From positions 16,637 to 80,636 of the forward strand of contig NZ_PQSR01000026.1 of the NCBI RefSeq assembly GCF_002920635.1: a stretch of DNA of 64,000 nucleotides. Reading direction: 5' to 3'. The notes beneath the pieces are model-generated. The model had not been told where the DNA came from, searched no databases, and worked only from the letters and a program-made list of their open reading frames with translations. This stretch comes from Streptomyces sp. Ru72. GTDB lineage: Bacteria > Actinomycetota > Actinomycetes > Streptomycetales > Streptomycetaceae. Below are positions 30,771-39,423 of this stretch, piece by piece. A program made the translations under genes and the position numbers. Each line of letters opens with the position of its first letter. Positions within the stretch are counted from its first letter, which is position 1.

Positions 30771-31664
30771 TCAGGCCTGCTCGCCCTCGGCCGCCGGAGC
30801 CTCGGCGGCCGGAGCCTCGGCGGCCGGAGCCTCGGCGGCCGGAGCCTCGGCCGGCTTCTCGGCCTCGGCGGCGGGGGCCTCCTCGGCCTTCTTCTCGCCC
30901 TCGAGCAGGTCACGCTCCCACTCGGCGAGCGGCTCGCCGGCGGCCTTCTCGCCCTTGCCCTCGGCGGCCACGCCGGAACGGGCGATGAGGCCCTCGGCGA
31001 CCGCGTCGGCGATCACACGGGTGAGCAGGGTGACGGAGCGGATCGCGTCGTCGTTGCCCGGGATCTTGTAGTCGACCTCGTCGGGGTCGCAGTTGGTGTC
31101 GAGGATGGCGACGACCGGGATGTTGAGCTTCCGGGCCTCGCCGACCGCGATGTGCTCCTTCTTGGTGTCCACGATCCAGACGGCGCTCGGCACCTTCTGC
31201 ATCTCGCGGATACCGCCGAGGGTCTTCTCCAGCTTGGCCTTCTCGCGGGAGAGGACCAGCAGCTCCTTCTTCGTCAGACCGGAGGACGCGACGTCCTCGA
31301 AGTCGATCTGCTCGAGCTCCTTCAGGCGCTGCAGACGCTTGTAGACGGTCGAGAAGTTGGTGAGCATGCCGCCCAGCCAGCGCTGGTTGACGTACGGCAT
31401 GCCGACGCGGGTGGCCTGCTCGGCGATGGCCTCCTGCGCCTGCTTCTTCGTGCCGACGAACATGACCGTGCCGCCGTGGGCAACGGTCTCCTTGACGAAC
31501 TCGTAGGCGCGGTCGATGTACGACAGCGACTGGAGCAGGTCGATGATGTAGATGCCGTTGCGCTCGGTGAAGATGAAGCGCTTCATCTTCGGGTTCCAGC
31601 GACGGGTCTGGTGACCGAAGTGGACGCCGCTCTCCAGCAGCTCCCGCATCGTGACGACGGCCAT
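30771..31664 (-). CDS. rpsB: 30S ribosomal protein S2 with repetitive C-terminal tail
   Basis: 297 residues from ATG 31664. S2 features: MAVVTMRELLESGVHFGHQT, RWNPKMKRFIFTERNGIYII, YVNQRWLGGMLTNF, PVVAILDTNCDPDEVDY and IPGNDDAIRSV. The S2 fold ends near residue 230; the remaining 65 or so residues are acidic and Ala/Pro/Glu-rich, ending in EAPAA pentapeptide repeats coded by a 15-bp tandem repeat (30794-30852). Such tails are known in actinobacterial S2 proteins, and repeat number may vary. Divergent from an M23-like gene across a region with two DnaA boxes. Confidence 0.97.
   Translation of the reverse strand: MAVVTMRELLESGVHFGHQTRRWNPKMKRFIFTERNGIYIIDLLQSLSYIDRAYEFVKETVAHGGTVMFVGTKKQAQEAIAEQATRVGMPYVNQRWLGGMLTNFSTVYKRLQRLKELEQIDFEDVASSGLTKKELLVLSREKAKLEKTLGGIREMQKVPSAVWIVDTKKEHIAVGEARKLNIPVVAILDTNCDPDEVDYKIPGNDDAIRSVTLLTRVIADAVAEGLIARSGVAAEGKGEKAAGEPLAEWERDLLEGEKKAEEAPAAEAEKPAEAPAAEAPAAEAPAAEAPAAEGEQA
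30794..30852. repeat. 15-bp tandem repeat, about four units, in the rpsB 3' end
   Basis: CCGGAGCCTCGGCGG repeats with a 15-bp period (GGAGCCTCGG at 30796, 30811, 30826 and 30841) and encodes EAPAA units of the S2 tail. Perfect repeats of this sort are prone to length change. Confidence 0.85.
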
Positions 31665-31844
31665 GGCCGTTCTCCTTGTGTTTTCTCGGTTGTCCCTGAC
31701 GCCCGCGTGCGCCGTGCCGCGAAGGACCGAGGAGGCGCTGACACCGGCCCGTGAGGGGACCGTTGTCGGGGCGTGCGAAGTCGACCCGGTGACCCGGATC
31801 GCCACAAGAAGTGTACGGGACCGCCGGGGCAGCGGGTGACGCCG

Positions 31845-31871
31845 CTGTCCACAACCGGGCAGTTGTCCACA
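31845..31871 (+). promoter_or_regulatory. Two DnaA boxes between rpsB and the M23-like gene
   Basis: CTGTCCACA (31845-31853) and TTGTCCACA (31863-31871), same orientation, start-to-start spacing 18 bp. TTGTCCACA is the preferred Streptomyces DnaA box, and the first differs by one permitted base. They lie in the divergent promoter region, about 40 bp before the M23-like start and upstream of a possible rpsB -10 element (TACACT on the minus strand, 31810-31815). Confidence 0.6.
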
Positions 31872-31911
31872 GGTTCCGGCGGGCCAGCCCGTCGTCCGGC
31901 ACGGTACTCCC

Positions 31912-32592
31912 ATGCGAACGAAACGATGTCTGCGGACATGGCCGACGGCACTCCTGCTGGTCATGGCGGGGGTCCCGGCGTCGGCGGAGTGGGCGGGCGG
32001 CCGGCCTTCGACGGCGGTGCCGATGGCGGCCCGTGGGCCGTCGACAGCGGTACCTGCGGCGGCCCGGGGGCCTTCGCCGGGGGCGCCCGCGCCGGACCCT
32101 GGCGGTTCGGTGCCCGCCGTGGGCCGTCTGTGGCCGGTGGGGGTGCGCCCCACGGTGGTACGGGGCTGGGAACCCCCGGCGACTCCGTACGGCCCGGGCC
32201 ACCGCGGCGTGGACCTGGCGGCAGCCGCCGGCGATCCGGTACGGGCGGTCGCCGCCGGGCGGGTGACGTTCGCGGGCCGGGTGGCGGGACGGGGCGTGGT
32301 CTCGGTCGACCTGACGGGCACCGGCGACCCGCCGTTGCGTACGACGTACGAGCCGGTACGCGCGTCGGTACGGGAAGGGGACGAGGTGGAACCGGGCGAC
32401 GTCCTGGGCGTGCTGGAACCGTCGACGGCCCACTGCCCGGGCCCCTGCCTGCACTGGGGCCTGCGCCGAGGGGACGCATACCTGGACCCGCTGTCACTCC
32501 TGCCACCATGGCTGCTGCGTGCGGGGCCGTCTCGGCTGCTGGCCGTGGAGGGGGTGCCGGTGCCGGAATCGGTGTCTGTGTCGGTGCCGTAG
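31912..32592 (+). CDS. Secreted M23 (LytM-like) peptidase-fold protein with an altered active site
   Basis: 226 residues from ATG 31912 with a signal peptide (MRTKRCLRTWPTALLLVMAG, cut near ASA). A Pro/Ala-rich linker leads to the M23 fold (about 85-200): GHRGVDLAAAAGDPVRAVAAG carries the HxxxD zinc pair. The second motif, normally HxH, reads GPCLHWGLRRGDAYLDPLSLL, with Cys in place of the first (catalytic) His. Zinc binding may persist, but activity is doubtful; inactive LytM proteins often regulate other cell-wall enzymes. It is divergent from rpsB, with the DnaA boxes between them. Confidence 0.83.
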   Translation: MRTKRCLRTWPTALLLVMAGVPASAEWAGGRPSTAVPMAARGPSTAVPAAARGPSPGAPAPDPGGSVPAVGRLWPVGVRPTVVRGWEPPATPYGPGHRGVDLAAAAGDPVRAVAAGRVTFAGRVAGRGVVSVDLTGTGDPPLRTTYEPVRASVREGDEVEPGDVLGVLEPSTAHCPGPCLHWGLRRGDAYLDPLSLLPPWLLRAGPSRLLAVEGVPVPESVSVSVP

Positions 32593-32662
32593 GCGGGGGT
32601 TGCTTGGGCTTGAGTCGGGGTGGGCGGGGAGGGGGAGGGGGGAGGGCCCCCGGAGAGTGAAT

Positions 32663-33253
32663 TCAGCCCCGGACGCCGCGCAGCGCCATCGCCACCGCCA
32701 CTTCCGTGATGGCCGCGGGATCTTCCGCCGCGCCCAGTTCGATCCGCCGTACCGCCGCGTCGACCACGCCCTGGAGCAGCATCGCGGCGAGTCGGGGTTC
32801 GCGGTGGCCCATGTCACGCAGGGCTTCGACGATCATCGCCACGAGCCCGCCGTGCGCCGCCCTGATCTTCTCGCGGGCCCCGGCGTCGAGTTCGCTGGCC
32901 GAGATGGCCACCACGGCCCGGTGCCGCCGGTCCCCTACGAGGGCGAGCTGCCGTCGTACATACGCCTCGATCTTGGCCTCGGGGCCTTCCGCCGCCGCCA
33001 TGGCGGCCTCGACCTCCGCCGCCCAGACGGGGAAGTCGACCGCGCAGAGTTCCTCCACGACGGCCGCGCGGGAGCGGAAGTACTCGTAGACGGAGGAGCG
33101 GGCGAGGCCCGTGCGCTCGGCGAGGGCCGGGAAGGTCAACGCCTCCGTGCCTCCCTCGGACAGCAGGGACCGTGCCGCGTCCAGCAGGGCGGCTCGCTGC
33201 ATCGACCGGTGCTCGGCCACGGAGGCCGCTCGAATCCTTGGCACGTCCACCAC
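32663..33253 (-). CDS. TetR family transcriptional regulator
   Basis: 196 residues from GTG 33253. The N-terminal DNA-binding domain reads RAALLDAARSLLSEGGTEALTFPALAERTGLARSSVYEYF, the usual TetR helix-turn-helix. The C-terminal ligand domain is Ala/Glu-rich and not assignable. It follows whiG by 65 bp on the same strand and could be read through from it, but nothing links it to sporulation directly. Its target genes are unknown; it converges with the M23-like gene. Confidence 0.87.
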   Translation of the reverse strand: MVDVPRIRAASVAEHRSMQRAALLDAARSLLSEGGTEALTFPALAERTGLARSSVYEYFRSRAAVVEELCAVDFPVWAAEVEAAMAAAEGPEAKIEAYVRRQLALVGDRRHRAVVAISASELDAGAREKIRAAHGGLVAMIVEALRDMGHREPRLAAMLLQGVVDAAVRRIELGAAEDPAAITEVAVAMALRGVRG

Positions 33254-33318
33254 TGTACGGACGGACCGCCCACGACGGCAGTCACTCGGGCCACACGCGC
33301 CGGTGACGGGATTGCGCC

Positions 33319-34161
33319 TCAGCGGCCGAAGGCGGCCAGCTTGGCCCGCAGCTGCAGAACCGACTTCGTGTGGATCTGGCTCACCCGGCTCTCGGTCACG
33401 CCGAGCACGTTGCCGATCTCAGCGAGCGTGAGCCCCTCGTAGTAGTAGAGCGTGACCACGGTCTTCTCCCGCTCGGGCAGCGTGTTGATGGCTCGTGCCA
33501 GGAACCTTCGCAGCTCGCGGTCCTCGGCCACCTCGACCGGGTTGTCGGCGGCGGTGTCCTCCAGCGTGTCCAGGAAGCTCAGCCCGTCGCCGTCCTCACC
33601 GCCCACGTGCAGCAGTTCCTCGAGAGCCACGACGTTCGCGAGTGACAACTGGCTGAAGACGGCATGGAGCTCGTCCACGCCGATGCCCATTTCCGCGGCC
33701 ACCTCCGCCTCGGTCGGGGTCCGCCTCAGGCGCGCCTCCAGGGTCGCGTACGCCCGCTCCACGCTGCGTGCCTTCTGCCGTACCGAGCGTGGGATCCAGT
33801 CCAGCGCACGCAGTTCGTCGATCATGGCGCCCCGGATCCGGGTGATCGCGTACGTCTCGAACTTGATCTCCCGGTCGATGTCGAACTTCTCGATCGCGTC
33901 GATCAGCCCGAAGACCCCCGATGACACGAAGTCGGCCTGGTCCACGTTGGCCGGCAGGCCGACGCTCACCCGGCCGGCCACGTACTTCACCAACGGTGAG
34001 TAGTGCAGGATCAGCTGCTCCCGCAGCCGCTCGTCCCCCGTCTCCTTGTACGACCGCCACAACTCGTCGAGCGTCGAGGGAGCGGGCGGGCGCACGCTGC
34101 CGCCGTCACGGGCGGCTGGGGGAAGCGCCGCCCGGTCGGACCCGGAGGTGTGCTGGGGCAT
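33319..34161 (-). CDS. whiG: Sporulation sigma factor WhiG (FliA/SigD family)
   Basis: 280 residues from ATG 34161 (MPQHTSGSDRAALPPAARDG), the WhiG length. Region 2 (LVKYVAGRVSVGLPANVDQADFVS, FETYAITRIRGAMIDELRALDWIPRSVR), region 3 (RTPTEAEVAAEMGIGVDELHAVFSQ) and region 4 (INTLPEREKTVVTLYYYEGL, LGVTESRVSQIHTKSVLQL) are all present without an ECF shortening. WhiG starts the change from aerial hypha to spore in Streptomyces, and is known to be held by RsiG with cyclic di-GMP. Its neighbours dprA, comM-like and yraN match the conserved locus. Confidence 0.94.
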   Translation of the reverse strand: MPQHTSGSDRAALPPAARDGGSVRPPAPSTLDELWRSYKETGDERLREQLILHYSPLVKYVAGRVSVGLPANVDQADFVSSGVFGLIDAIEKFDIDREIKFETYAITRIRGAMIDELRALDWIPRSVRQKARSVERAYATLEARLRRTPTEAEVAAEMGIGVDELHAVFSQLSLANVVALEELLHVGGEDGDGLSFLDTLEDTAADNPVEVAEDRELRRFLARAINTLPEREKTVVTLYYYEGLTLAEIGNVLGVTESRVSQIHTKSVLQLRAKLAAFGR

Positions 34162-34397
34162 TCGTCGCCTTGTGCCGTTCTGCTGTGAACTGGTGGTGCC
34201 TGGGTGAGCTGTCGGCCCGGTGCCGAGATGGCCTGTCTGAGTCGGAACCTCGTGAGCGTAGCGTGACTGTGGTGTCGCAGTGTGCGAAGGGCGGCGGATC
34301 ACCCGTGCGCGAACGGGCCATGTGGGGCGGTTGCCGCGGGTGCGGTGGTAGCCGTCCGTGATCGCCGGAAAGGGTCAACTGCGGGAAACACCAAGGC

Positions 34398-34424
34398 TGT
34401 CGGGGGTCGCCCGGACGGCCGACA
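34398..34424 (-). terminator. Possible hairpin after dprA
   Basis: TGTCGG (34398-34403) and CCGACA (34419-34424), about 10 bases past the dprA stop on the minus strand. Stem of 6 bp only. Confidence 0.35.
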
Positions 34425-34433
34425 CACGCTCGG

Positions 34434-35594
34434 TCAGCACGGTAGGTGATCTTGTCGCCCGGCTGTGACGGCCTGGCGTGTCAACTTCCAGCCATCGCCG
34501 TGTCGTTCGACGAATCCAAGTGATCGGAGTTCGTACAGTCTCCCGACCGCGTCGTCCTGGGTCGTCTGCGCGCCGCGGGCGATCTCGGCCGCGGGTGCGG
34601 TGCCGCGTGCGGGCAGGGCGGCCAGGATCCGTCGGGCGGCGGGTTCCAGCAGGTCGCGGGGCAGGACGGGACCGCGTCGGTCCGGGGCCAGTTCGCCCAT
34701 GTCGCCGACCAGCTCCACGACGTCCGCTGCGTCGGTGACGAGTACGGCTTCGCCGCGCAGCAGTTCGTGCACGCCGGCCGAGAGTCCGCTGCTGACGGGG
34801 CCGGGGACGCCCATGACGAAGCGGCCGAGCCGCCCGGCGGCACGCGCGGTGACCAGGGAGCCGCTGCGGTGGGCGGCCTCGACGACGACGGTGCCGCGGG
34901 TGAGTGCGGCGATGACCCTGTTGCGGACGATGAACCGGCTGGGTGTCGGGTGTTCCCCGGGTGGCAGTTCGCCCACGACCAGTCCCTGTTCCGCGATCCT
35001 GCCGATCAGTCGGGTGTGGCCGCGCGGGTAGGGCCGGTCGACGCCGCAGGCGAGGACGGCGACGGTGGCACCACCCGCGCCGAGGGCGCCTCGGTGGGCG
35101 GCGCCGTCGACCCCGTAGGCGCCCCCCGACACGATGACCCAGCCGCGTTCGGCGAGGTCGGCGGCGAGGGTGGCCGCGATGTGTGCGCCGTACTCGGTGC
35201 AGGCCCGTGCGCCGACGAGTGCGACGGACTTCAGGGCCCACATCCGCAGACTGGGGCGCCCTCGCACCCACAGGCCGACAGGGCGTGCGTCACCGAGGTC
35301 GTCGAGCTGGGCCGGCCAATCGGTCGTCCCCGGGCACACGAACCTCATGCCGGCATCCCGGGCGGCGGCCCAATCCCGCTCCGGCTCGGCTCGTGCGGCC
35401 CGCGCGAGCAGCCCTGCCCACCGTTTGTCCGTCACCCCCGGCAGCCGCCTGCCGCCTTCGCGGAGTCGTCGGGCCAGCTCTTCGGGGCCGTGGTCCCGCA
35501 GCCAGCGACCGGCCACCTCGTCTCCGGGCTCGATGACCCGGGTGAGGAAGATCCGGGCGAGGGATGCGGTGTCGAGGGTGCCGTCCTCGCTCAT
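34434..35594 (-). CDS. dprA: DNA-processing protein DprA
   Basis: 386 residues from ATG 35594. The Rossmann-type DprA domain is clear: KSVALVGARACTEYGAHIA, VSGGAYGVDGAAHRGAL, VLACGVDRPYPRGHTRLI, SRFIVRNRVIAALTRGTVVVEA. The C-terminus has a winged-helix domain (ILAALPARGTAPAAEIARGAQ). DprA protects incoming single-stranded DNA and loads RecA. The start overlaps the stop of the ComM-like gene (ATGA), so yraN, comM-like and dprA form one operon. Confidence 0.93.
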   Translation of the reverse strand: MSEDGTLDTASLARIFLTRVIEPGDEVAGRWLRDHGPEELARRLREGGRRLPGVTDKRWAGLLARAARAEPERDWAAARDAGMRFVCPGTTDWPAQLDDLGDARPVGLWVRGRPSLRMWALKSVALVGARACTEYGAHIAATLAADLAERGWVIVSGGAYGVDGAAHRGALGAGGATVAVLACGVDRPYPRGHTRLIGRIAEQGLVVGELPPGEHPTPSRFIVRNRVIAALTRGTVVVEAAHRSGSLVTARAAGRLGRFVMGVPGPVSSGLSAGVHELLRGEAVLVTDAADVVELVGDMGELAPDRRGPVLPRDLLEPAARRILAALPARGTAPAAEIARGAQTTQDDAVGRLYELRSLGFVERHGDGWKLTRQAVTAGRQDHLPC

Positions 35595-37216
35595 GCCGAT
35601 GCTCCGATCGTCATCGACACGCCCCGTGGAATGCCGGTGCGCAGTTGCAGTGCCAGGGCGACGTCCGTCGCGTTGGGCCGGTCGTGGCCCACGAGGTCGG
35701 CGACCGTCCAGGCCACGCGCAGGACGCGGTCGAGTCCCCGGGCGGTGAGCACGCCCCGTTCCAGGTTGCGCTCGGCCTCGTCCATGGCGCCGGGCGCGGC
35801 GTGCCAGCGGCTGCGCAGTTCGCGTCCCGGTACTTCGCTGTTGGTCCGCCAGGGGGTGTCCGCCAGGCGTGCCGCCGCTCGCTGCCTGGCGGCGCGGACC
35901 CGGTCGGCGACGGTCGCGGTGGTCTCGCCTCGGGTGCCGCGGCCGGTGAGTTCGGCCCGGGTGACGGGGTCGACCTCGACGCGCAGGTCGACCCGGTCGA
36001 GGAGGGGGCCGGAGAGCCGGGCCTGGTAGCGGCGGATCGCCGAGGGCGGGCATTCGCAGTGGGCGTCGCGCTGGGAGAAGCGTCCGCAGGGGCAGGGGTT
36101 GGCGGCGAGCACCATGAGGAACTTCGCGGGGAACCGCACGACGCCGGCGCTGCGGGCGATCACGACGTGCCCGGATTCGAGGGGCTGTCGCAGGGCGTCC
36201 AGGGCGTGGCTGCTGAACTCGGGGGTTTCGTCCAGGAAGAGGACCCCTCGGTGGGCGAGTGACACGGCGCCGGGCCGGGCGACGCCGGGGCCGCCTCCGA
36301 CGAGGGCCTGCATGGTGGCGGAGTGGTGCGGGGCGCAGTAGGGGGCGATGTCGATCAGGGGTTTGCCGGGTGGGAGCAGGCCGGCCACCGAGTGCACCGC
36401 TGTGACTTCCAGCGATTCCTGCCTGCTGAGCCTGGGCAGGATGGCGGGCAGCCGTTCGGCGAGCATGGTCTTGCCGGCGCCGGGCGGGCCTTCGAGGAAG
36501 AGGTGGTGGCCGCCGGCAGCGGCCACCTCGACCGCGGTGCGCGCCGTGTTCTGTCCCACGACGTCGGCGAGGTCGTGGCCGGTGTCGTGGTGTGCGGCGC
36601 CCATGCTGTGCATCCCGGTGGCGGCTCCGGTGCCCGGCACGCGCAGGCCGGCGAGGAGGGGATCGGGGCGGCCCTGCTCGTCCGGCTCCTCGTCGGGTAC
36701 GGGCTCGTCGGCGAGGACGGCGATGAGTTGCCGCAGGCTGCGGACTCCGAGTACGGACACGCCGGGTACCAGGGAGGCCTCGGCGGCGGCGCATTCCGGG
36801 ACGACCACCTGTTCGTAGCCCGCGTCCGCGGCGGCCAGGACCGCGGGCAGGATGCCGCGGACCGGCCGGACTCGTCCGTCCAGGCCGAGTTCGCCGATCA
36901 TGACGATGTCGGCGAGCACCCTGGGGTCGATGCGTTCGGCGGCGCCGAGTACCGCGCAGGCGACGGCGAGGTCGAACCCGCTGCCGGCCTTGGGCACGGA
37001 GGCGGGGCTGAGTCCGACGGTGAGCTTCTTCTGGGGCCATTCGCCGCCCGAGTTGACCACGGCGGCCCGGACCCGGTCCCGGCTCTCCGTCAGGCTCTTG
37101 TCGGGCAGGCCCACGAGGGTGAATGCCGCGACGCCGGGTTCGAGGTCGGCCTGGACCTCGACGACCACGCCTTCGACTCCGACCAGTGCCACGGAGCATG
37201 TGCGTGCGAAGCCCAT
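35591..37216 (-). CDS. comM: ComM/YifB family AAA+ ATPase (Mg-chelatase-like)
   Basis: 541 residues. The N-terminal Lon-protease-like domain (VEVQADLEPGVAAFTLVGLPDKS, GLSPASVPKAGSGFDLAVA) is followed by the AAA+ core: Walker A GPPGAGKTMLAERLP, Walker B GVLFLDETPEF, then a zinc-like CPCG...CEC segment and LSGPLLDRVDLRVEV. ComM homologues are hexameric helicases that extend branch migration during natural transformation. It starts one base after the yraN stop and overlaps dprA by 4 bp. Streptomyces are not known for natural competence, so a role in recombination is more likely here. Confidence 0.92.
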   Translation of the reverse strand: MGFARTCSVALVGVEGVVVEVQADLEPGVAAFTLVGLPDKSLTESRDRVRAAVVNSGGEWPQKKLTVGLSPASVPKAGSGFDLAVACAVLGAAERIDPRVLADIVMIGELGLDGRVRPVRGILPAVLAAADAGYEQVVVPECAAAEASLVPGVSVLGVRSLRQLIAVLADEPVPDEEPDEQGRPDPLLAGLRVPGTGAATGMHSMGAAHHDTGHDLADVVGQNTARTAVEVAAAGGHHLFLEGPPGAGKTMLAERLPAILPRLSRQESLEVTAVHSVAGLLPPGKPLIDIAPYCAPHHSATMQALVGGGPGVARPGAVSLAHRGVLFLDETPEFSSHALDALRQPLESGHVVIARSAGVVRFPAKFLMVLAANPCPCGRFSQRDAHCECPPSAIRRYQARLSGPLLDRVDLRVEVDPVTRAELTGRGTRGETTATVADRVRAARQRAAARLADTPWRTNSEVPGRELRSRWHAAPGAMDEAERNLERGVLTARGLDRVLRVAWTVADLVGHDRPNATDVALALQLRTGIPRGVSMTIGASA

Positions 37217-37217
37217 G

Positions 37218-37589
37218 TCAGGCCACCCCCCGCGCGTGCTGGACGGCGGGTGCGCCGCGCTGCGGGAGCAGGACGCCGATCAGGTCGATGCGGACGCCTC
37301 CCGGTGGGGCGCCGCCGTGGGCCTGGATCCAGCGTTCGGCGAGGTCGCGCAGCCGCGCGGCCTTCTGAGGGGTCACGGCGGCCATCGGGTGCTCGAATGC
37401 ACCGCCCCTGCGGGTCTTCACCTCGCAGACGACCAGGACGTCGCCGTCCCTGGCGACGATGTCGATCTCGCCGCTTCTGCCGTCGCGCCAGTTGCGCTCC
37501 AGGATGGTCATCCCGGTGGCGGTGAGGCGTCGGGCGGCTAGGTTCTCTCCGTACCTGCCGAGTGCGTTGCGTGCCTGGTGTGTGGTCAT
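37218..37589 (-). CDS. YraN family protein (UPF0102, restriction-endonuclease-like fold)
   Basis: 123 residues from ATG 37589. The family core is GRYGENLAARRLTATGMTILERNWR, then GEIDIVARDGDVLVVCEVKTR, which holds the E-D-ExK residues of the PD-(D/E)XK nuclease fold. Function is not established. It opens the yraN-comM-dprA operon, a linkage seen in many bacteria. Confidence 0.88.
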   Translation of the reverse strand: MTTHQARNALGRYGENLAARRLTATGMTILERNWRDGRSGEIDIVARDGDVLVVCEVKTRRGGAFEHPMAAVTPQKAARLRDLAERWIQAHGGAPPGGVRIDLIGVLLPQRGAPAVQHARGVA

Positions 37590-37710
37590 GTCGGCACCAC
37601 CTCCGGCGCCAACGGTCACGCATCGGGCTCCACCGCATGGATCTTGGTGGATTACTCGGCGGTTGTGGAAAAGTCCGTCACCCATACGGGTGCGGTCACA
37701 GGCGCGGTGC

Positions 37711-38019
37711 TCAGCCGCCCGGCAGCTCCAGGTCGCTCTTGTTCAGCTCCTCGATGTTCACGTCCTTGAATGTGAGGACGCGTACCTGCTTCACGAAACG
37801 GGCGGGGCGGTACATGTCCCACACCCAGGCGTCCGCCATGGACACCTCGAAGAACACCTCGCCCTGGACCGAGTGCACCTGCATCTCGTAGTCGTTGGTG
37901 AGGTAGAAGCGCCGCTCGGTCTCGATCACGTATTTGAACAGACCGACGACATCGCGGTACTCCCGGTAGAGCTTGAGCTCCATCTCGGTCTCGTACTTCT
38001 CGAGGTCCTCGGCGCTCAT
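37711..38019 (-). CDS. DUF2469 family protein
   Basis: 102 residues: MSAEDLEKYETEMELKLYRE, YRDVVGLFKYVIETERRFYL, VFFEVSMADAWVWDMYRPAR, VLTFKDVNIEELN. It is a compact, acidic, cytoplasmic protein, highly conserved in actinobacteria, with no known function. It stands after the signal peptidase and Nudix genes on the same strand, as in related genomes. Confidence 0.9.
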   Translation of the reverse strand: MSAEDLEKYETEMELKLYREYRDVVGLFKYVIETERRFYLTNDYEMQVHSVQGEVFFEVSMADAWVWDMYRPARFVKQVRVLTFKDVNIEELNKSDLELPGG

Positions 38020-38075
38020 GGCATGTTCCCCTTCAGCCGTGCGATCCCCCCATTGTGCGCCACTCCTGTGGGGCC

Positions 38076-38609
38076 CTAGACGATTTCCGTGTCCAGCGTC
38101 ACAGGTTCGGCGGGGGGACCTTCGTCGAGCAGTGTGCGCAGCAGCTCGGCGAGTCTCTTCGGATACACCGTCTCACGTGCCTCGGCCAGTTCTCCGCACG
38201 TCCACCACCGTGCTCCCGCGACACTGCGCTTTTCCAGTTCGGTGAGGTTCGGCGCGGCCGTGGCCGTCTGGGCCGTGCGGGCCAGGTAGTACCACTCGTC
38301 CTGGTCCCAGCGTCGGCCCGCGAACGGGAACGAGCACCTGCGCCGCCACAGCACGGGGCCCAGGTCGACCTGGGTGATACCGGTTTCCTCGGCCACTTCG
38401 CGCAGCGCGGCCTGCTCGCGCGTCTCGTCGCCCTCGACGCCGCCGCCGGGGGTGAACCACCAGTCGTCCGCCGGGTCCTCCGGCTCGTGGCCGTGCAGCA
38501 GCAGGATGCGGTCGTCGGGGTCCAGCAGCACCACCCGGGCGACCTTGCGCGGCGCGGCGCCCGGCTCTTCCGGCGACGCGGGGGCGGGCGAGGATGCCTC
38601 AGCGTGCAC
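38076..38609 (-). CDS. Nudix hydrolase (MutT-like)
   Basis: 177 residues from GTG 38609. The Nudix box is complete: GGGVEGDETREQAALREVAEETGI. Before it is WWFTPGGG, and after it DEWYYLARTAQ. Such enzymes hydrolyse nucleoside diphosphates linked to another group; the substrate is unknown. It overlaps the end of the signal peptidase gene sipZ by 11 bp, so it is translated with it. A MutT-like gene after sipZ is the known S. lividans arrangement. Confidence 0.9.
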   Translation of the reverse strand: MHAEASSPAPASPEEPGAAPRKVARVVLLDPDDRILLLHGHEPEDPADDWWFTPGGGVEGDETREQAALREVAEETGITQVDLGPVLWRRRCSFPFAGRRWDQDEWYYLARTAQTATAAPNLTELEKRSVAGARWWTCGELAEARETVYPKRLAELLRTLLDEGPPAEPVTLDTEIV

Positions 38610-39345
38610 GGGCCGGCTCCGTCCGCACCGCGGTGCCGCGCCCCCGTCGCGCGAGCCCCGCGATCGGCCCGTAGGCCGCGCCTCCGAGCACCAGCGCCGC
38701 GCCCACCACGATCACGCCGAGGATCAGCCGCAGCGGCCCGGGCGACGAGAGGGGGCCCAGCGTCTCGAAGCCCGTCGGGCGGGCCAGCATGCCGTGCATG
38801 GGCCACACCACGGCGTCCACACGGGCGTCCACCGCGTTGCGGGGCACCGTGCCGTTGAAGGCCTCCGTGAGGTGCGCGGAGGAGTCCAGGGAGCCGCTGC
38901 GCTCGTCGCCGAGCACGAACAGCCGGTCCTTGGGGACCGTGATCGTGGGGATGGTCTTGAACTCGGCGGGCTCGCCCTTGGCGAGGTAGGACTCGTCGAT
39001 CTTCTTGCCGTTGACGGTCAGCTTGCCGTCGGTGCAGCAGCCGACGGTGTCGCCGCCGACCGCCACGACCCGCTTGACCAGCGGCATGTTGCCCCAGGTC
39101 GTCTGGCGGAAGACGATGACGTCGCCGCGCTCGACGTCGGCGCCGTCGACGCGCTGTGCGAGGACCCGGTCACCGGCGGCGATGGTGGGCGACATGGAGT
39201 TGGTGGGCACGGTGTAGGGCTGGTAGACGATCGCGCCCCAGACGAACCCGCCGAGGAAGAGCACACAGCCGAGGGCCACGGCCAGCCCCGACAGCCTGCT
39301 GCCGAGCCGTCCGCGGCCCTTGTCCGCACGACCAGTCCCGCTCAT
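38599..39345 (-). CDS. sipZ: Type I signal peptidase (SipZ-like)
   Basis: 248 residues from ATG 39345 with GGGAG upstream. Catalytic serine in PTNSMSPTI, catalytic lysine in LVKRVVAVGGD, and the conserved LFVLGDERSGSLDS box. One membrane span precedes the serine (about 23-43) and a second lies near the C-terminus (LILGVIVVGAALVLGGAAYG). It removes signal peptides on the outer face of the membrane. It starts a second unit (sipZ, Nudix, DUF2469), as reported for S. lividans, after a 78-bp gap from sipY. Confidence 0.9.
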   Translation of the reverse strand: MSGTGRADKGRGRLGSRLSGLAVALGCVLFLGGFVWGAIVYQPYTVPTNSMSPTIAAGDRVLAQRVDGADVERGDVIVFRQTTWGNMPLVKRVVAVGGDTVGCCTDGKLTVNGKKIDESYLAKGEPAEFKTIPTITVPKDRLFVLGDERSGSLDSSAHLTEAFNGTVPRNAVDARVDAVVWPMHGMLARPTGFETLGPLSSPGPLRLILGVIVVGAALVLGGAAYGPIAGLARRGRGTAVRTEPARAR

Positions 39346-39423
39346 TCCCACAGCTCCCAGGTCGGAGAATCGATCCCGCGGCCATTGCCGGGCCGCAGAA
39401 GATCGGCGATCTGGGACGGCACC

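Noticed and set aside
37668..37676. Possible DnaA box on the minus strand near yraN
   Set aside because: It is a single site of the E. coli type with a mismatch, not the Streptomyces consensus, and has no partner.
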